In this document: piece after piece, positions 29,963 through 40,179 of the stretch
Layout: each line of letters starts with the position of its first letter
How positions within the stretch are numbered: the stretch's first letter is position 1
Origin: Megamerina dolium
Lineage: Eukaryota; Arthropoda; Insecta; Diptera; Megamerinidae
Direction of reading: 5' to 3'
Length of the DNA stretch: 64,000 nucleotides
Assembly: GCA_963854835.1 (NCBI GenBank)
Contig: OY978525.1
Coordinates: 7,861,540-7,925,539 of the forward strand
Program-made: the position numbers and the translations under genes
The notes under the pieces: generated by a model
Databases searched by the model: none
Told to the model about the DNA's origin: nothing
Seen by the model: the letters and a program-made list of their open reading frames with translations, nothing else

Positions 29963-31613
29963 CAGTGGCTCACAGCTTATTTCGTACAGTGTATATATTT
30001 TTATGTACATGGCTGTAACATCGAAACTAAAAAACTTATCGATAAGTTTTGAATGTAGATGTCTGTGTATGTGTTTAGTAAACCTAATAAGAAAACGGGG
30101 AACCCCAAAAATTTTTCTTTTTGTTATGCAAGAGAGAAAAACTATTGATCAGCTGATTTTCAGCTCACATCTTATTTCGTACACAAACTTCAATGTAAGT
30201 AAGTTTCATTCTGCCGCGCAGTTACAAAGTTTTTTTGAATTGTATGAGTTTTTGGACCTTTTTAACTATTATAACAATTTTTATTATTATTATTTTAAAT
30301 AGTTAAAGTGCTGTAAATTAAACATTTAGCTTAATGGGTCATCGTACAACGATGGAACAGCGTAAACTGGTAATTAACCATTTTAGGAAAGGTCAGAGTG
30401 TGCGAAAAATTGCTGAAATGACAAATTTAAGTGCCTCAACTGTCCAATACATCATTCAACGCTTCGTTCGCGAAAATCGGTTGGAGAACAAGGGCAGAGA
30501 AGCACCTAATAAGATTTTCAACGCATCAGACGAGCGTTATATTGTACGAAAAATTAAGAAAAATCCAAAGTTATCCGCTCCGAAGTTGGCTGCAGAGGTT
30601 CAGCGTGAAATAGGAAAATCATCCAGTGCTGAAACTGTCCGACGTGTGCTGCGCAATCATGACTTGAACGGTCGAGTAGCCCGAAAGAAACCATTCATTT
30701 CGAAAATGAATATACAACGCCGACTTGACTTCGCCAAAGAGCATATTATTAATACTCCTGCGTTCTGGAATACCGTTATTTTCGCGGATGAGTCTAAGTT
30801 TAATATTTTTGGCTCGGACGGAATGTCATATGTTTGGCGTAAAGCTAATACCGAGCTAAACAAGGAGAACCTTAAGCCCACAGTGAAGCATGGTGGCGGT
30901 AGCGTGATGGTTTGGGCCTGTATGTCAGCAGCCGGAGTAGGTGAATTGGTTTTTATTGAGGGAACAATGGACAAAATGAAGTACCTCGAGATTCTGAAAA
31001 ACAATTTACTTCAAAGTGCAGACAAACTGGGTTTGCGGGAAGAATTTCGGTATTACCAAGATAATGACCCAAAACATAAATCTGGGATTGTGCAATCTTG
31101 GCTTATTTGAACTGCTCACACTTGATGTCTCCACCACCACAGTCACCTGACATGAATGTGATTGAAAATCTTTAGTCTATTTTGGACAATAAAATAAGAA
31201 CACACAAGATTTCTAATAAGCAAGACCTAAAGAAGGTACTGATGGAGGAATGGAAAAAAATCACACCAGACATCACTCAAAAATTGGTGGATTCAATGCC
31301 AAGTAGACTCCAGGCTGTCATTAACGCTAAGGGATGTCATACTAAATATTAAAATCAACTTACTTTGTTTTTAGTTTGAACTTAAAGAGACTGTACGAAA
31401 TAAGCTGTGACATGAATTTTCCTATTTTTTTCTTATTTTATTTTTTTATAGTGTCAAACACTAAAATTTTGAAAAAGTAAATTTTGGAAAATAAAAAACA
31501 AACCTTCCTTTCAAAAATGGCATTTATATTTTGTTCAAATTTTTGCTATATTAGGAATTACGACTGCAGCAATTTTTAAACTGTCACTGTACGAAATAAG
31601 CTGGGAGCCACTG
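29963..31613 (+). mobile_element. Tc1-like DD34E transposon (family 1), copy A
   Basis: The ends CAGTGGCTCACAGCTTATTT and (inverted) AAATAAGCTGGGAGCCACTG are flanked by TA (29961-29962, 31614-31615). Inner direct repeats with CTTATTTCGTACA at about 30170 and the inverse near 31393 give a classic IR/DR structure. Length 1651 bp, same as copies B and C. The transposase is broken. Confidence 0.95.
30334..31352 (+). pseudogene. Tc1-like transposase, copy A
   Basis: The frame opens with MGHRTTMEQRKLVINHFRKG and runs through a paired HTH region and FADESKFNIFG (first D) to YQDNDPKHKSG (second D). Relative to copies B and C one G is missing at about 31108, which shifts the frame and gives a stop. 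Downstream, the codon after GAAAATCTT is TAG instead of TGG. The remainder encodes SPDMNVIENL and the end GCHTKY. The copy is inactive but otherwise nearly identical to copy B. Confidence 0.93.
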
Positions 31614-31615
31614 TA

Positions 31616-32045
31616 ATTACTCCCTGTCTCAACTCCTTAAGGCGACTGAACCGCAACATTATCAATTTTATTAAATTCGAATCCTAACGCTTTCAGGGTT
31701 CTTCAGGTTTATAAGGAGCCCTTATTCGTTCTTTCACCACAATATTTCCTTCCGAAACAATTACCCCTCATCTTCACTCCTTATGAGGGCTCCCCTAGAA
31801 AATGAAGTTAAAATCAAATAGAGAGGTCAAATGTATCGCCTAGAAAATGATGCTAAATATGCTTGAAAATTGATAAATACCCTCTAGTTGCTAAGGGATC
31901 GACCCTAGAGAGGTTAAATGTATCACCGATTATCATTCATTTTTCTGCCTCAAGGTTTTAACGAAATATGCTCTCCTAGATACCTCCCTGTGCTTCCAGG
32001 CAGCGACATATATATTTCCTAAAAAATAAATGGGAACTGGTCACA
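31616..32045 (+). repeat. diverged CCTTAGGGG-type repeat between two Tc1-like copies
   Basis: CTCCTTAAGGCGACT, CTCCTTATGAGGGCTCCCCT and related blocks recur as in intron 4 of NADK. The 432-bp segment separates Tc1-like copies A and B, which lie in opposite orientation. Confidence 0.55.
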
Positions 32046-32047
32046 TA

Positions 32048-33699
32048 CAGTGGCTCCCAGCTTATTTCGTACAGTGACAGTTTAAAAATTGCTGCAGTCG
32101 TAATTCCTAATATAGCAAAAATTTGAACAAAATATAAATGCCATTTTAGAAAGGAAGGTTTGTTTTTTATTTTCCAAAATTTACTTTTTCAAAATTTTAG
32201 TGTTTGACACTATAAAAAAATAAAATAAGAAAAAAATAGGAAAATTCATGTCACAGCTTATTTCGTACAGTCTCTTTAAGTTCAAACTAAAAACAAAGTA
32301 AGTTGATTTTAATATTTAGTTGACATCCCTTAGCGTTAATGACAGCCTGGAGTCTATTTGGCATTGAATCCACCAATTTTTGAGTGATGTCTGGTGTGAT
32401 TTTTTTCCATTCTTCCATCAGTACCTTCTTTAGGTCTTGCTTATTAGAAATCTTGTGTGTTCTTATTTTATTGTCCAAAATAGACCAAAGATTTTCAATC
32501 ACATTCATGTCAGGTGACTGTGGTGGTGGAGACATCAAGTGTGGGCAGTTCCAAATAAGCCAAGATTGCACAATCCCAGATTTATGTTTTGGGTCATTAT
32601 CTTGGTAGTACCGAAATTCTTCCCGCAAACCCAGTTTGTCTGCACTTTGAAGTAAATTGTTTTTCAGAATCTCGAGGTACTTCATTTTGTCCATTGTTTC
32701 CTCAATAAAAACCAATTCACCTACTCCGGCTGCTGACATACAGGCCCAAACCATTACGCTACCGCCACCATGCTTCACTGTGGGCTTAAGGTTCTCCTTG
32801 TTTAGCTCGGTATTCGCTTTACGCCAAACATATGACATTCCGTCCGAGCCAAAAATATTAAACTTAGACTCATCCGCGAAAATAACGGTATTCCAGAACG
32901 CAGGAGTATTAATAATATGCTCTTTGGCGAAGTCAAGTCGGCGTTGTATATTCATTTTCGAAATGAATGGTTTCTTTCGGGCTACTCGACCGTTCAAGTC
33001 ATGATTGCGCAGCACACGTCGGACAGTTTCAGCACTGGATGATTTTCCTATTTCACGCTGAACCTCTGCAGCCAACTTCGGAGCGGATAACTTTGGATTT
33101 TTCTTAATTTTTCGTACAATATAACGCTCGTCTGAAGCGTTGAAAATCTTATTAGGTGCTTCTCTGCCCTTGTTCTCCAACCGATTTTCGCGAACGAAGC
33201 GTTGAATGATGTATTGGACAGTTGAGGCACTTAAATTTGTCATTTCAGCAATTTTTCGCACACTCTGACCTTTCCTAAAATGGTTAATTACCAGTTTACG
33301 CTGTTCCATCGTTGTACGACGACCCATAACGCTAAATGTTTAATTTACAGCACTTTAACTATTTAAAATAATAATAATAAAAATTGTTATAATAGTTAAA
33401 AAGGTCCAAAAACTCATACAATTCAAAAAAAACTTTGTAACTGCGCGGCAGAATGAAACTTATTTAAATTGAAGTTTGTGTACGAAATAAGATGTGAGCT
33501 GAAAATCAGCTGATCAATAGTTTTTCTCTCTTGCATGACAAAAAGAACAATTTTTGGGGTTCCCCGTTTTCTTATTAGGTTTACTAAACACATACATAGA
33601 CATCTACATTCAAAACTTATTGATAAGTTTTTTAGTTTCGATGTTACAGCCATGTACATAAAAATATATACACTGTACGAAATAAGCTGTGAGCCACTG
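32048..33699 (-). mobile_element. Tc1-like DD34E transposon (family 1), copy B
   Basis: The ends CAGTGGCTCCCAGCTTATTT (32048) and, inverted, AAATAAGCTGTGAGCCACTG (to 33699) are flanked by TA (32046-32047, 33700-33701). Inner repeats are present as in copy A. Length 1652 bp. It carries the most complete transposase frame in the window. Confidence 0.96.
32287..33327 (-). CDS. Tc1-like (DD34E) transposase, near-intact
   Basis: A 346-codon frame covers the whole enzyme that cuts and pastes the element. It has N-terminal paired HTH domains (residues 1-110; basic, with GREAPNK as linker), then the catalytic core with D152 (FADESKF), D243 (YQDNDPKHKS) and E278 (SPDMNVIENLW), 34 residues between the last two. 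KHGGGSVMVWACMS lies between. A one-base loss near the end changes the final residues from the family's GCHTKY stop to a 13-residue extension; this may or may not matter. Start MGRRTTMEQ is shared with copy C. Whether it is expressed is unknown. Confidence 0.93.
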   Translation of the reverse strand: MGRRTTMEQRKLVINHFRKGQSVRKIAEMTNLSASTVQYIIQRFVRENRLENKGREAPNKIFNASDERYIVRKIKKNPKLSAPKLAAEVQREIGKSSSAETVRRVLRNHDLNGRVARKKPFISKMNIQRRLDFAKEHIINTPAFWNTVIFADESKFNIFGSDGMSYVWRKANTELNKENLKPTVKHGGGSVMVWACMSAAGVGELVFIEETMDKMKYLEILKNNLLQSADKLGLREEFRYYQDNDPKHKSGIVQSWLIWNCPHLMSPPPQSPDMNVIENLWSILDNKIRTHKISNKQDLKKVLMEEWKKITPDITQKLVDSMPNRLQAVINAKGCQLNIKINLLCF

Positions 33700-33701
33700 T
33701 A

Positions 33702-34580
33702 CATATGTTACCGCCTTGAGGCACAAAAGAACGTTGGGGCCCAATTTAAAAAAAAAACATGTGAATTTAGTTGGTCAGCTACCCTAAGGGATAAAGATAC
33801 AGGCTGAGTACGATTGGGATTAATGTTATGGAGGAAAAATTAATGGAGTTCGGCTCTACATTTGATTCCTACAAACTCGATTCCTGGGCAGCTATGTGGT
33901 TATTTCTCCGATAATTTTTGAGTATTTTTTTCGTTCATTTTGAATGACAGCCACCTTAAGAAGTGTAGATAGAGGGTACGTTTGTTGAAGAAAAATGGAA
34001 AAGCTAGTCCTAGGTAGCTATGAGATTATTAGTCAATACTTATATGTGGTTTTGCATTCATTTTGTATGGCAGCTCTCGTGAACGGGAAAGATTGGGCAT
34101 AATTTCGTTCGAAGAAAATGCTCGATCGAATTAAGTAACAGGGGTCTATCATATGAGCTATGCGATCGTTTGTTCATTTTCATCTATTTTTAAGATAATT
34201 TTGTAAGGGGACTCTATTAAGGGATAGAGATACGATATTAATAGATATATTGGGGTAAATTTAATGGGGATCTGTTATATATTTTCTCTACCTCTCTCTC
34301 TCTCTCGAGGCATTCTGGGACCGATGGGTTTGAATTTTATGAAGAATCGATAGAGGATATATATATTACGGGCAAATATTCTCCCTCTAGAGGCGAGTCT
34401 TGAAGAGATTCTGGGAGCGGTGGTAATGAATTTTATGAAAACGTAAATTTTGTATGGGAGACACCCTGAGGATTGGAGAGGAGATAAGCATGTTCTGGAA
34501 AAATATTAGGAGATAAATAATGGATGGTCGGTCCTATTTTTTCAACCTCTATTGGCAAGTTCTAGGAGCGGATCGAATGA
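33702..34580 (-). repeat. diverged CCTTAGGGG-type repeat array, inverted
   Basis: Blocks such as CAGCTACCCTAAGGGATAAA, CAGCCACCTTAAGAAGTGTA, ATTTTGTATGGCAGCTCTCG and TTTGTATGGGAGACACCCTG recur at about 130-180 bp, the reverse complement of the intron 4 pattern. A short (TC)n is at 34297-34313. No gene was found. Confidence 0.55.
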
Positions 34581-34586
34581 ATTATA

Positions 34587-35060
34587 GCCTAGACATACGG
34601 CAGCCTAATTCCGGATTACCGGTGCACATAATCCGAATAAAATAACAACCAGAAAGACGGCAGTATTGCGGATTAACTAAACGACTGATTGTTGTTTTAT
34701 TAGGTCTGCTCACTTACATTACTATCACTATTAATTTCTGTCATCTGTCACTCTCGATATGAGAAAATCTACAAGAAGTACGTGAATTGAAAACTATCAG
34801 AAACTTGTAAATTGACATTTAGAGCTCTTAATTGACAGCTGGATTTATTTGTTCGCCAACACTTTTCATGTTGAAAACTGTTAACAATTGTTGAAAGTTT
34901 TTTGTAAGCGAACACGCCTAATATTTTGTAAAATGAATCGAGAAAAATTCATAATAGAAAATTTTCAGCAGTGTTGCCATCGCAAATTGACCTAATCCTC
35001 TTAAATTTTGAAAATTAACTCATAGTGATAATCCGGAATTAGGCTGCCGTCTGTCTAGCC
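34587..35060. mobile_element. TA-flanked MITE, copy 2 (474 bp)
   Basis: The left end GCCTAGACATACGGCAGCCT then AATTCCGGATTA and the inverted right end (TAATCCGGAATTAGGCTGCC then GTCTGTCTAGCC) are flanked by TA (34585-34586, 35061-35062). The interior aligns with copy 1 at 7120-7613, e.g. TTAGGTCTGCTCACTTACAT, CTACAAGAAGTACGTGAA and TTATTTGTTCGCCAAC. A 22-bp segment near 34750 is unique to this copy. Confidence 0.87.
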
Positions 35061-35062
35061 TA

Positions 35063-36200
35063 TTAAGCAAACTAGCAGACCAGGTACCATCTCCATTAAA
35101 ATGTAATTTTCATAATAAATTATGAAAATGACAAATAAAAATGTCAATGAATTGAAAGTAGTTTTCATTATATCCGCATAACTGACCTAACTGATCTATG
35201 TGGCAAGGCCAATTAAGTGACATATCATTTTCATTGCTTTTATCCAATGCGAAGAAATGTCAAAACAAAAATTTTCAATCGATATGTAATCAAATAAAAT
35301 CATATCAAATTAATTGATCTGTGCTTTTAGCTTGAGTAGATAATTAATTAAGAGTGTCACAAAGAACATCTGTTGAATAAACACAATCGTAATATCGTAA
35401 ATACATATGTATATAAATATGTATGAGCTCAAACATATCCAGTTGGAAATTAGTATACACTCAAAATTATTATTACACTATCAATTATGTTTTCTTAGAT
35501 CGTCAGCAGTTAATTGGATATCTTTTGAAAATTGACTAATTGCAAGTCTTGCAAGCAATCAATATTCAACTCTTATGACATTTTCATATAAATGTCATGC
35601 ATTCACATGTCACATTTGTAAACAAGACATCTGTCAAGTGTTGGAAAACTCCTCTCTGTGATGGTCTCTTGTTCTCACTCTCCCTCTCCCTCTCTCACTT
35701 CGGAGAGAGACTGTCTTTCAAGAATTAAATGACAGAGACCACAATTTTCTACAGGGTATAATACACATATGATTGTACGCACATTTTATGGCCACAACAG
35801 ACATTTTACAACGGAAAGCACTTACCATGGAGTTGAGGAATTAAATCTATCGTTCTTATCCTTTTAAGAAGGACACGTGAAACAAATCAGCTTACGATTG
35901 TGATTGCACATTTAGGTGTGGTTGGTGGACGGGCAGCAATAGCAATAGCAGTCGAGTAAGTGAGTATAGTGCAAGCGATTACTAAAAATGGAAGAAATGA
36001 AAATAAAACAAAATAAAAGATTATTGCTTACCACTGAAATTAAGCGTAATAAATCAAAAGAAAATGTAATGAAATAAAAATGATAGGTAAAGAAAGAATG
36101 CCAAAAACAAAAAAAAAACCACATACAATTGGACAGAATAAAATTGTGAGAGGAAATTTGTGCTTAATTCATGCCACACGACACGACCTCTTATATGAGC

Positions 36201-36233
<33 letters not shown>

Positions 36234-37275
36234 TAAATATGCTAAGATCATGCGTATGCATCAGAATATTAAGGGAGCTATGATTTCTCTATCGTTCCGA
36301 TTTTTCTAAATGCGTTTATTATCATGCTTTTATCTCATTGCCTTACCCGAAGTAATGTTTCGTAATGTGTTGTTATCTACAATGTGGCATAGGATGCTAC
36401 ATATGTACATACAATTGCTGGATGTTGATGGAGGGATGTTTGGCGCAACAAGTGTGCTGGTATTTTTCGGATAGCAAATACACTTTATTATCAACACCAT
36501 CATCATCATCATCATCATCATCGCGGCTACCTTCTACATCCTTTTACAGTTGTCATTTTCGTTTTTACTTAAATTTTGCGTAAAATTTCTCCAACGGATA
36601 AAACCATATCCGTTTTATCCAGTGCATATGATTGGTGTGAAAATCACAAGCACGTGTTCATATCTAGTTAACGCCCACAATAGGATAATGCGCATGCTGA
36701 ATATTAAAATAATGTATGATGTGATGAATAAAATCATAGAAAATGTTGTGTTAAACACTTTTGCAAATTACATTTTACCATTTTAACAATAAATTATGTA
36801 TTTCAATAAAATATACAACAGACCGGATAACTTATTTGATAGATAGAGTAGCGACTTCAACTGTAAATAAATTACAGTGTTGCCATGATGAAGGGTATAG
36901 AAAATCAATAAATGTCAAATATAAAAATAAAATTAAAGATTATTGAATAAATGGAGAATATAAAATTTCACTTTGTTTTAATTTCAATTAATTTAATAGT
37001 AAAAACATTTGAAACTCCAATCGCTACAGCCAAATTGCTTCTTTGCAAAAGAGAAATTAAATATAAAATTGTTGTTTACATATCTCAATTTAGGTTGATT
37101 TATTTTCTGAGAATAAAAAATCCTCTATTAAAATTTACATTGTGAACTTTGTTGATTTCTGTGATTAAAAAGCACGAATTTATACGGAAATCCCAATTAT
37201 TAGAGTTGCTATTACATTACTTTTTCAATTTACATAATTTCGATATATTTTGTAGCCATTCTTGGAACAATCCAA
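35063..37275. other. AT-rich intergenic sequence with microsatellites
   Basis: Contains a CT-rich run (35640-35710) with a small palindrome TCTCTCACTTCGGAGAGAGA, a (TG)n tract at 36203-36232 and an (ATC)n tract at 36497-36522. The frames here are short and unlike known proteins. No gene was identified. Confidence 0.45.
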
Positions 37276-37339
37276 AACATTAATCGAGAATATTATTGCT
37301 AGTACAACTTAATTCGGTCCGTTTTTTGTTGTATTCAAC

Positions 37340-37715
37340 GTACCTAGGCCTATTAAAGGCCCATTGTGATACCACCGGAGTTTTATCCCTTACCCAACTG
37401 GGTCCTCTTTGAGCCATCCTGTGAATTTTATAAATGACACTATCTTTGTTAGTTTTATTTTCGCAACCTCTGAGACGCCACCAAGAAAAGCCGTTCCAAA
37501 TGCACTTAGGCTTCTTCTGCCTAGAGCTTGGCATCCGCACAGGAGATGATCAACTGTTTCTTCTTCCTCTATATCTACAGTAGAATCTACAGTAGTTGTA
37601 AAAACGTGCACCTAGTCTATTCGCATGTCTTCCAAGAAGGCAGTGTACTGTTAGAACCCCGTCATTCTAATGTTCCACCTGTTTAGTTTCAAAAGTACTT
37701 TAGTTCGAGCTAAAT
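37340..37715 (-). pseudogene. I-type retrotransposon C-terminal fragment
   Basis: The minus strand reads IEEEETVDHLLCGCQALGRR, then EVAKIKLTKIVSFIKFTGWL and a terminal KEDPVG. This corresponds to the C-terminus of the I-type fragment at 9392-10246 ([13 protein letters not shown] ... [11 protein letters not shown]), followed by the same 3' UTR motif (GGTATCACAATGGGCC, inverted). Upstream homology reaches 37715. Frameshifts are present. Confidence 0.8.
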
Positions 37716-37739
37716 AAATAACTACAGTGTGAATTTACC

Positions 37740-38690
37740 CATTACTGAGAATATTTTCCATCGCTAGCCATTACTTTTTTCTATCTTTTTGGTGATTTTC
37801 GAATATCAGCTCGAAAAAACGATGCGTCTCTTGATGTAATCCACGAATCGACTGAATTTTTGACTTCTTCGAAGGAATTGAAGTTCCGCTTAGATAAGCC
37901 ATGTGCCATCGACCTGAACAAGTAGTAGTCGGAAGGAGCAATGTCTGGACTATATGGCGGTTGAGGTAGAACTTCCCATTTCAACATTTCCAAAATATGT
38001 TTTGACCGGTTGAGCAATATATGCTCGATTGTTGTCATGTCGCAAGATCACTTTGTCGTGTCACTGCTCGTATTGCGGCCATTCTTCTTTTAGTGTGCGG
38101 CTCAGACATATCAACTGAAGTCGGTAGCGATCTCCTGTGATTGTTTTATTAGGTTGCAGCAACTTATAATACACCACACCGAGTTGATCCCACCAGATAC
38201 ACAGTATAACCTTCGAACCATGAATATTGGGCTTTACTGTTGATGCTGATGGCGGACCAAGTAAACCCTATGATTTGTTGCGCTGGGAATTATCCTAATG
38301 GACCCACTTTTCATCGCCGGTCACAATTCGATGCAAAAAACTCTTCCTTTTTTGTTACTCCAGCAGCAGTGAAAAATCGCCTTTGGTGTCAATTCATTTT
38401 ATTATCGTATCATATACATTTTTCATCAGCCGTCATAACATGCTTGAAGTCAATGCTTTAATCAATGCCTTTTTTTGGTAATAAATCGTGTGGCACTCAA
38501 ATATCGAGAGTTTTGTCGGCCTCAGCCTTCTTTAAAGATTCCAAACTGTTTTCTGATCGATATTCAGTGCATCTGCGATGTCTTGAGTGCTTGCATGCCG
38601 ATCTAAGTCCACCAGTTGCTCTTTTAGTGACTGGCCGGCATTGGAAACGTACGCACCCAAATTCATTCAAATCAGAAGACAGGTTATAAG
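37740..38690 (-). pseudogene. mariner (DD34D) transposase relic, another lineage
   Basis: On the minus strand the C-terminal part reads LNRSKHILEMLKWEVLPQPP, then YSPDIAPSDYYLFRSMAHGL and KNSVDSWITSRDASFFRADI, ending KRWKKVMASDG. Upstream frames show the core (VGSTRCGVLYYKLLQPN-type words, 38130-38230) and the HTH part around 38480-38680. There are many frameshifts, and no terminal repeat was identified. The sequence differs from family C, so it is a separate mariner lineage. Confidence 0.8.
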
Positions 38691-38784
38691 TAGATTTCAA
38701 TGTCGGTCGAGTTTGATGTTTTTCTCTTAAAAATATCGCACAATGAAACAAAGGCAAGTTTAAAAAAAAATTTTTTTTATGAGA

Positions 38785-38950
38785 AAAAAATATGTTTTTC
38801 ATCGGCAACCCGCCGTATTTGTCTAATTTATCACCGTGTGAATATTTTCTGTTCTCAAAAGTGAAAATTGCAATGAAAGATGGTTTTTATGATGATGTTT
38901 CAGCAATTCAAGTAACCGTAACTCAGGTGCTCAGGAGGATATTTAAAAAA
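38785..38950 (+). pseudogene. mariner-like C-terminal fragment
   Basis: A short frame reads GNPPYLSNLSPCEYFLFSKV, then KIAMKDGFYDDVSAIQVTVT. It is the block around the third catalytic residue (usually PPYSPDLxPCDYFLF), with D replaced by E. About 165 bp remain. It lies in opposite orientation to the mariner just upstream. Confidence 0.6.
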
Positions 38951-38980
38951 AAAATAATAATAATAATTATAAATAATTAA

Positions 38981-39262
38981 ATATTTGGCACTTATAGGCC
39001 TCAAAGAGCCCTTTGACCGAGCTGCTCTTCCAGTACTGTTGTGCGGATTAAAGGAACCTACTTATATTAGCCGGTTCCGAATGGCGGAACCCTTTTGAGC
39101 TTTGTCACAGAGCTCTTTTATAAGCTTTTTCGTGGTAAATTTTTACTATTGGAAGAATTGTCAATTACTTTCCAATGGGTGGGTACCATTGAAAAACAAA
39201 ATATTTGCTTCAGCCGCGGATTGAACCCACGACCTACAAATCAGAAGGCCAACGCGATGAGG
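38981..39262 (-). mobile_element. tRNA-derived SINE, diverged copy
   Basis: It starts (right to left) within the tRNA-like head (GGCCTTCTGATTTGTAGGTC, B box GGTTCAATCC) and ends with CCTATAAGTGCCAAATAT. Body words such as GTACCCACCCATTGG, AGAGCTCTGTGACAAAGCTC and CGGAACCGGCTAATATAAGT match the family. The A-box end is missing. No target duplication was found. Confidence 0.85.
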
Positions 39263-39485
39263 CCATATGTAGACACAATATGTGACTCAGATTCTGATGA
39301 TAGCAATGATTGCGTTACTGATGTCCCAAACACCGAACCACCATCCTCAAAAAGATCTAGAGTTATATTTATGAAGAAATTATAAAAGAAATTATACGTT
39401 CGTCAAATATTTCAAGGGGGCATATTGGTTTTTTAGTTTCTGTGGACTTTTACGTTCATTGTATACAGATTTTGTCTGAGAATAT
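39263..39485. other. intergenic sequence without a gene
   Basis: A short frame with acidic/serine residues (DSDSDDSNDC then PSSKRSR) ends at 39385. It is too short to assign. Confidence 0.35.
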
Positions 39486-39487
39486 CT

Positions 39488-39655
39488 CTAGTGAAATTTT
39501 CCGGGAAATAATTTTCTAAAACATTTTAACCTTCTAGCGACCTTCCAAATGCCATATATTCAGACTTAAAAAAAAAAGGTTCAAAATGACTCTTTCATGA
39601 GAGAGATATTGGGTTAAAATGTTTTACAAAATTATTTCCTGTCAAATTTTACAGT
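39488..39655. repeat. inverted repeat with about 42-bp arms
   Basis: The left arm (39489-39530, containing GGGAAATAATTTTCTAAAAC then ATTTTAAC) is nearly the reverse complement of the right arm (39612-39653, GTTAAAATGTTTTACAAAAT then TATTTCCTGTCAAATTTTAC). The spacer is about 80 bp. It could be a foldback MITE or a cruciform-forming relic. Confidence 0.8.
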
Positions 39656-40177
39656 ATATGTCCAAACTACATATTATCCACTTATTCTAAAAGCAAACAG
39701 TTAAGCAATTGCAAATCTAATATGGTCATAAGAAAAAGATTTGGCGTGAGAATGCAAAAAGTTTTGAGGATATTATTATATGGGTCTAAGTCTTTTGTCC
39801 TAAGTTGGAATCATTCCGCCTCCAGACAGTGACCCTGAAATTGTTCCATAGTGTAATTTGTTTTCTAGTTTTCTAAACTTAAAATTTCGTTTATTTAATT
39901 GCCATACACATTTTTTATTAAATATACTTATTTCAATTATTCAGCAAAATCATATATAATAACAATATTTAACCCTTTCCAAAAGCTACTAGACATAAAT
40001 TTCTTCACGCCATTGATTTGAAAATAACAAAGAAAAAAAAAAAAGGAACACCAAGGGGAAAAAAATCTCAAAGTACGAAAGAAAGTTAATGGAGCAGAAA
40101 TCAATGTCGTCTCATACAATAATAATAATAACAACAACAACAATATTTAATATTTACTATTAAGTAATAGCATATGG
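39656..40177. other. AT-rich intergenic sequence without a gene
   Basis: A-rich and AAT/ACA-trinucleotide stretches (40118-40145). Nothing coding. Confidence 0.4.
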
Positions 40178-40179
40178 TA

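Noticed and set aside
30657..31004. 115-codon frames antisense to the Tc1-like transposases (also at 32657-33004 and 45205-45552)
   Set aside because: Conserved only because the underlying transposase DNA is conserved; exact antisense shadows.
35912..36283. Small Cys/Phe-rich frames near the (TG)n tract
   Set aside because: Driven by the microsatellite and AT-rich composition; no homology seen.
36330..36583. Poly-Met/poly-Ser frames
   Set aside because: Readings through the (ATC)n tract.
39263..39385. Possible piggyBac transposase N-terminus (acidic DSDSDD block)
   Set aside because: Only about 40 codons, no catalytic motif and no TTAA-flanked ends; composition alone is not enough.
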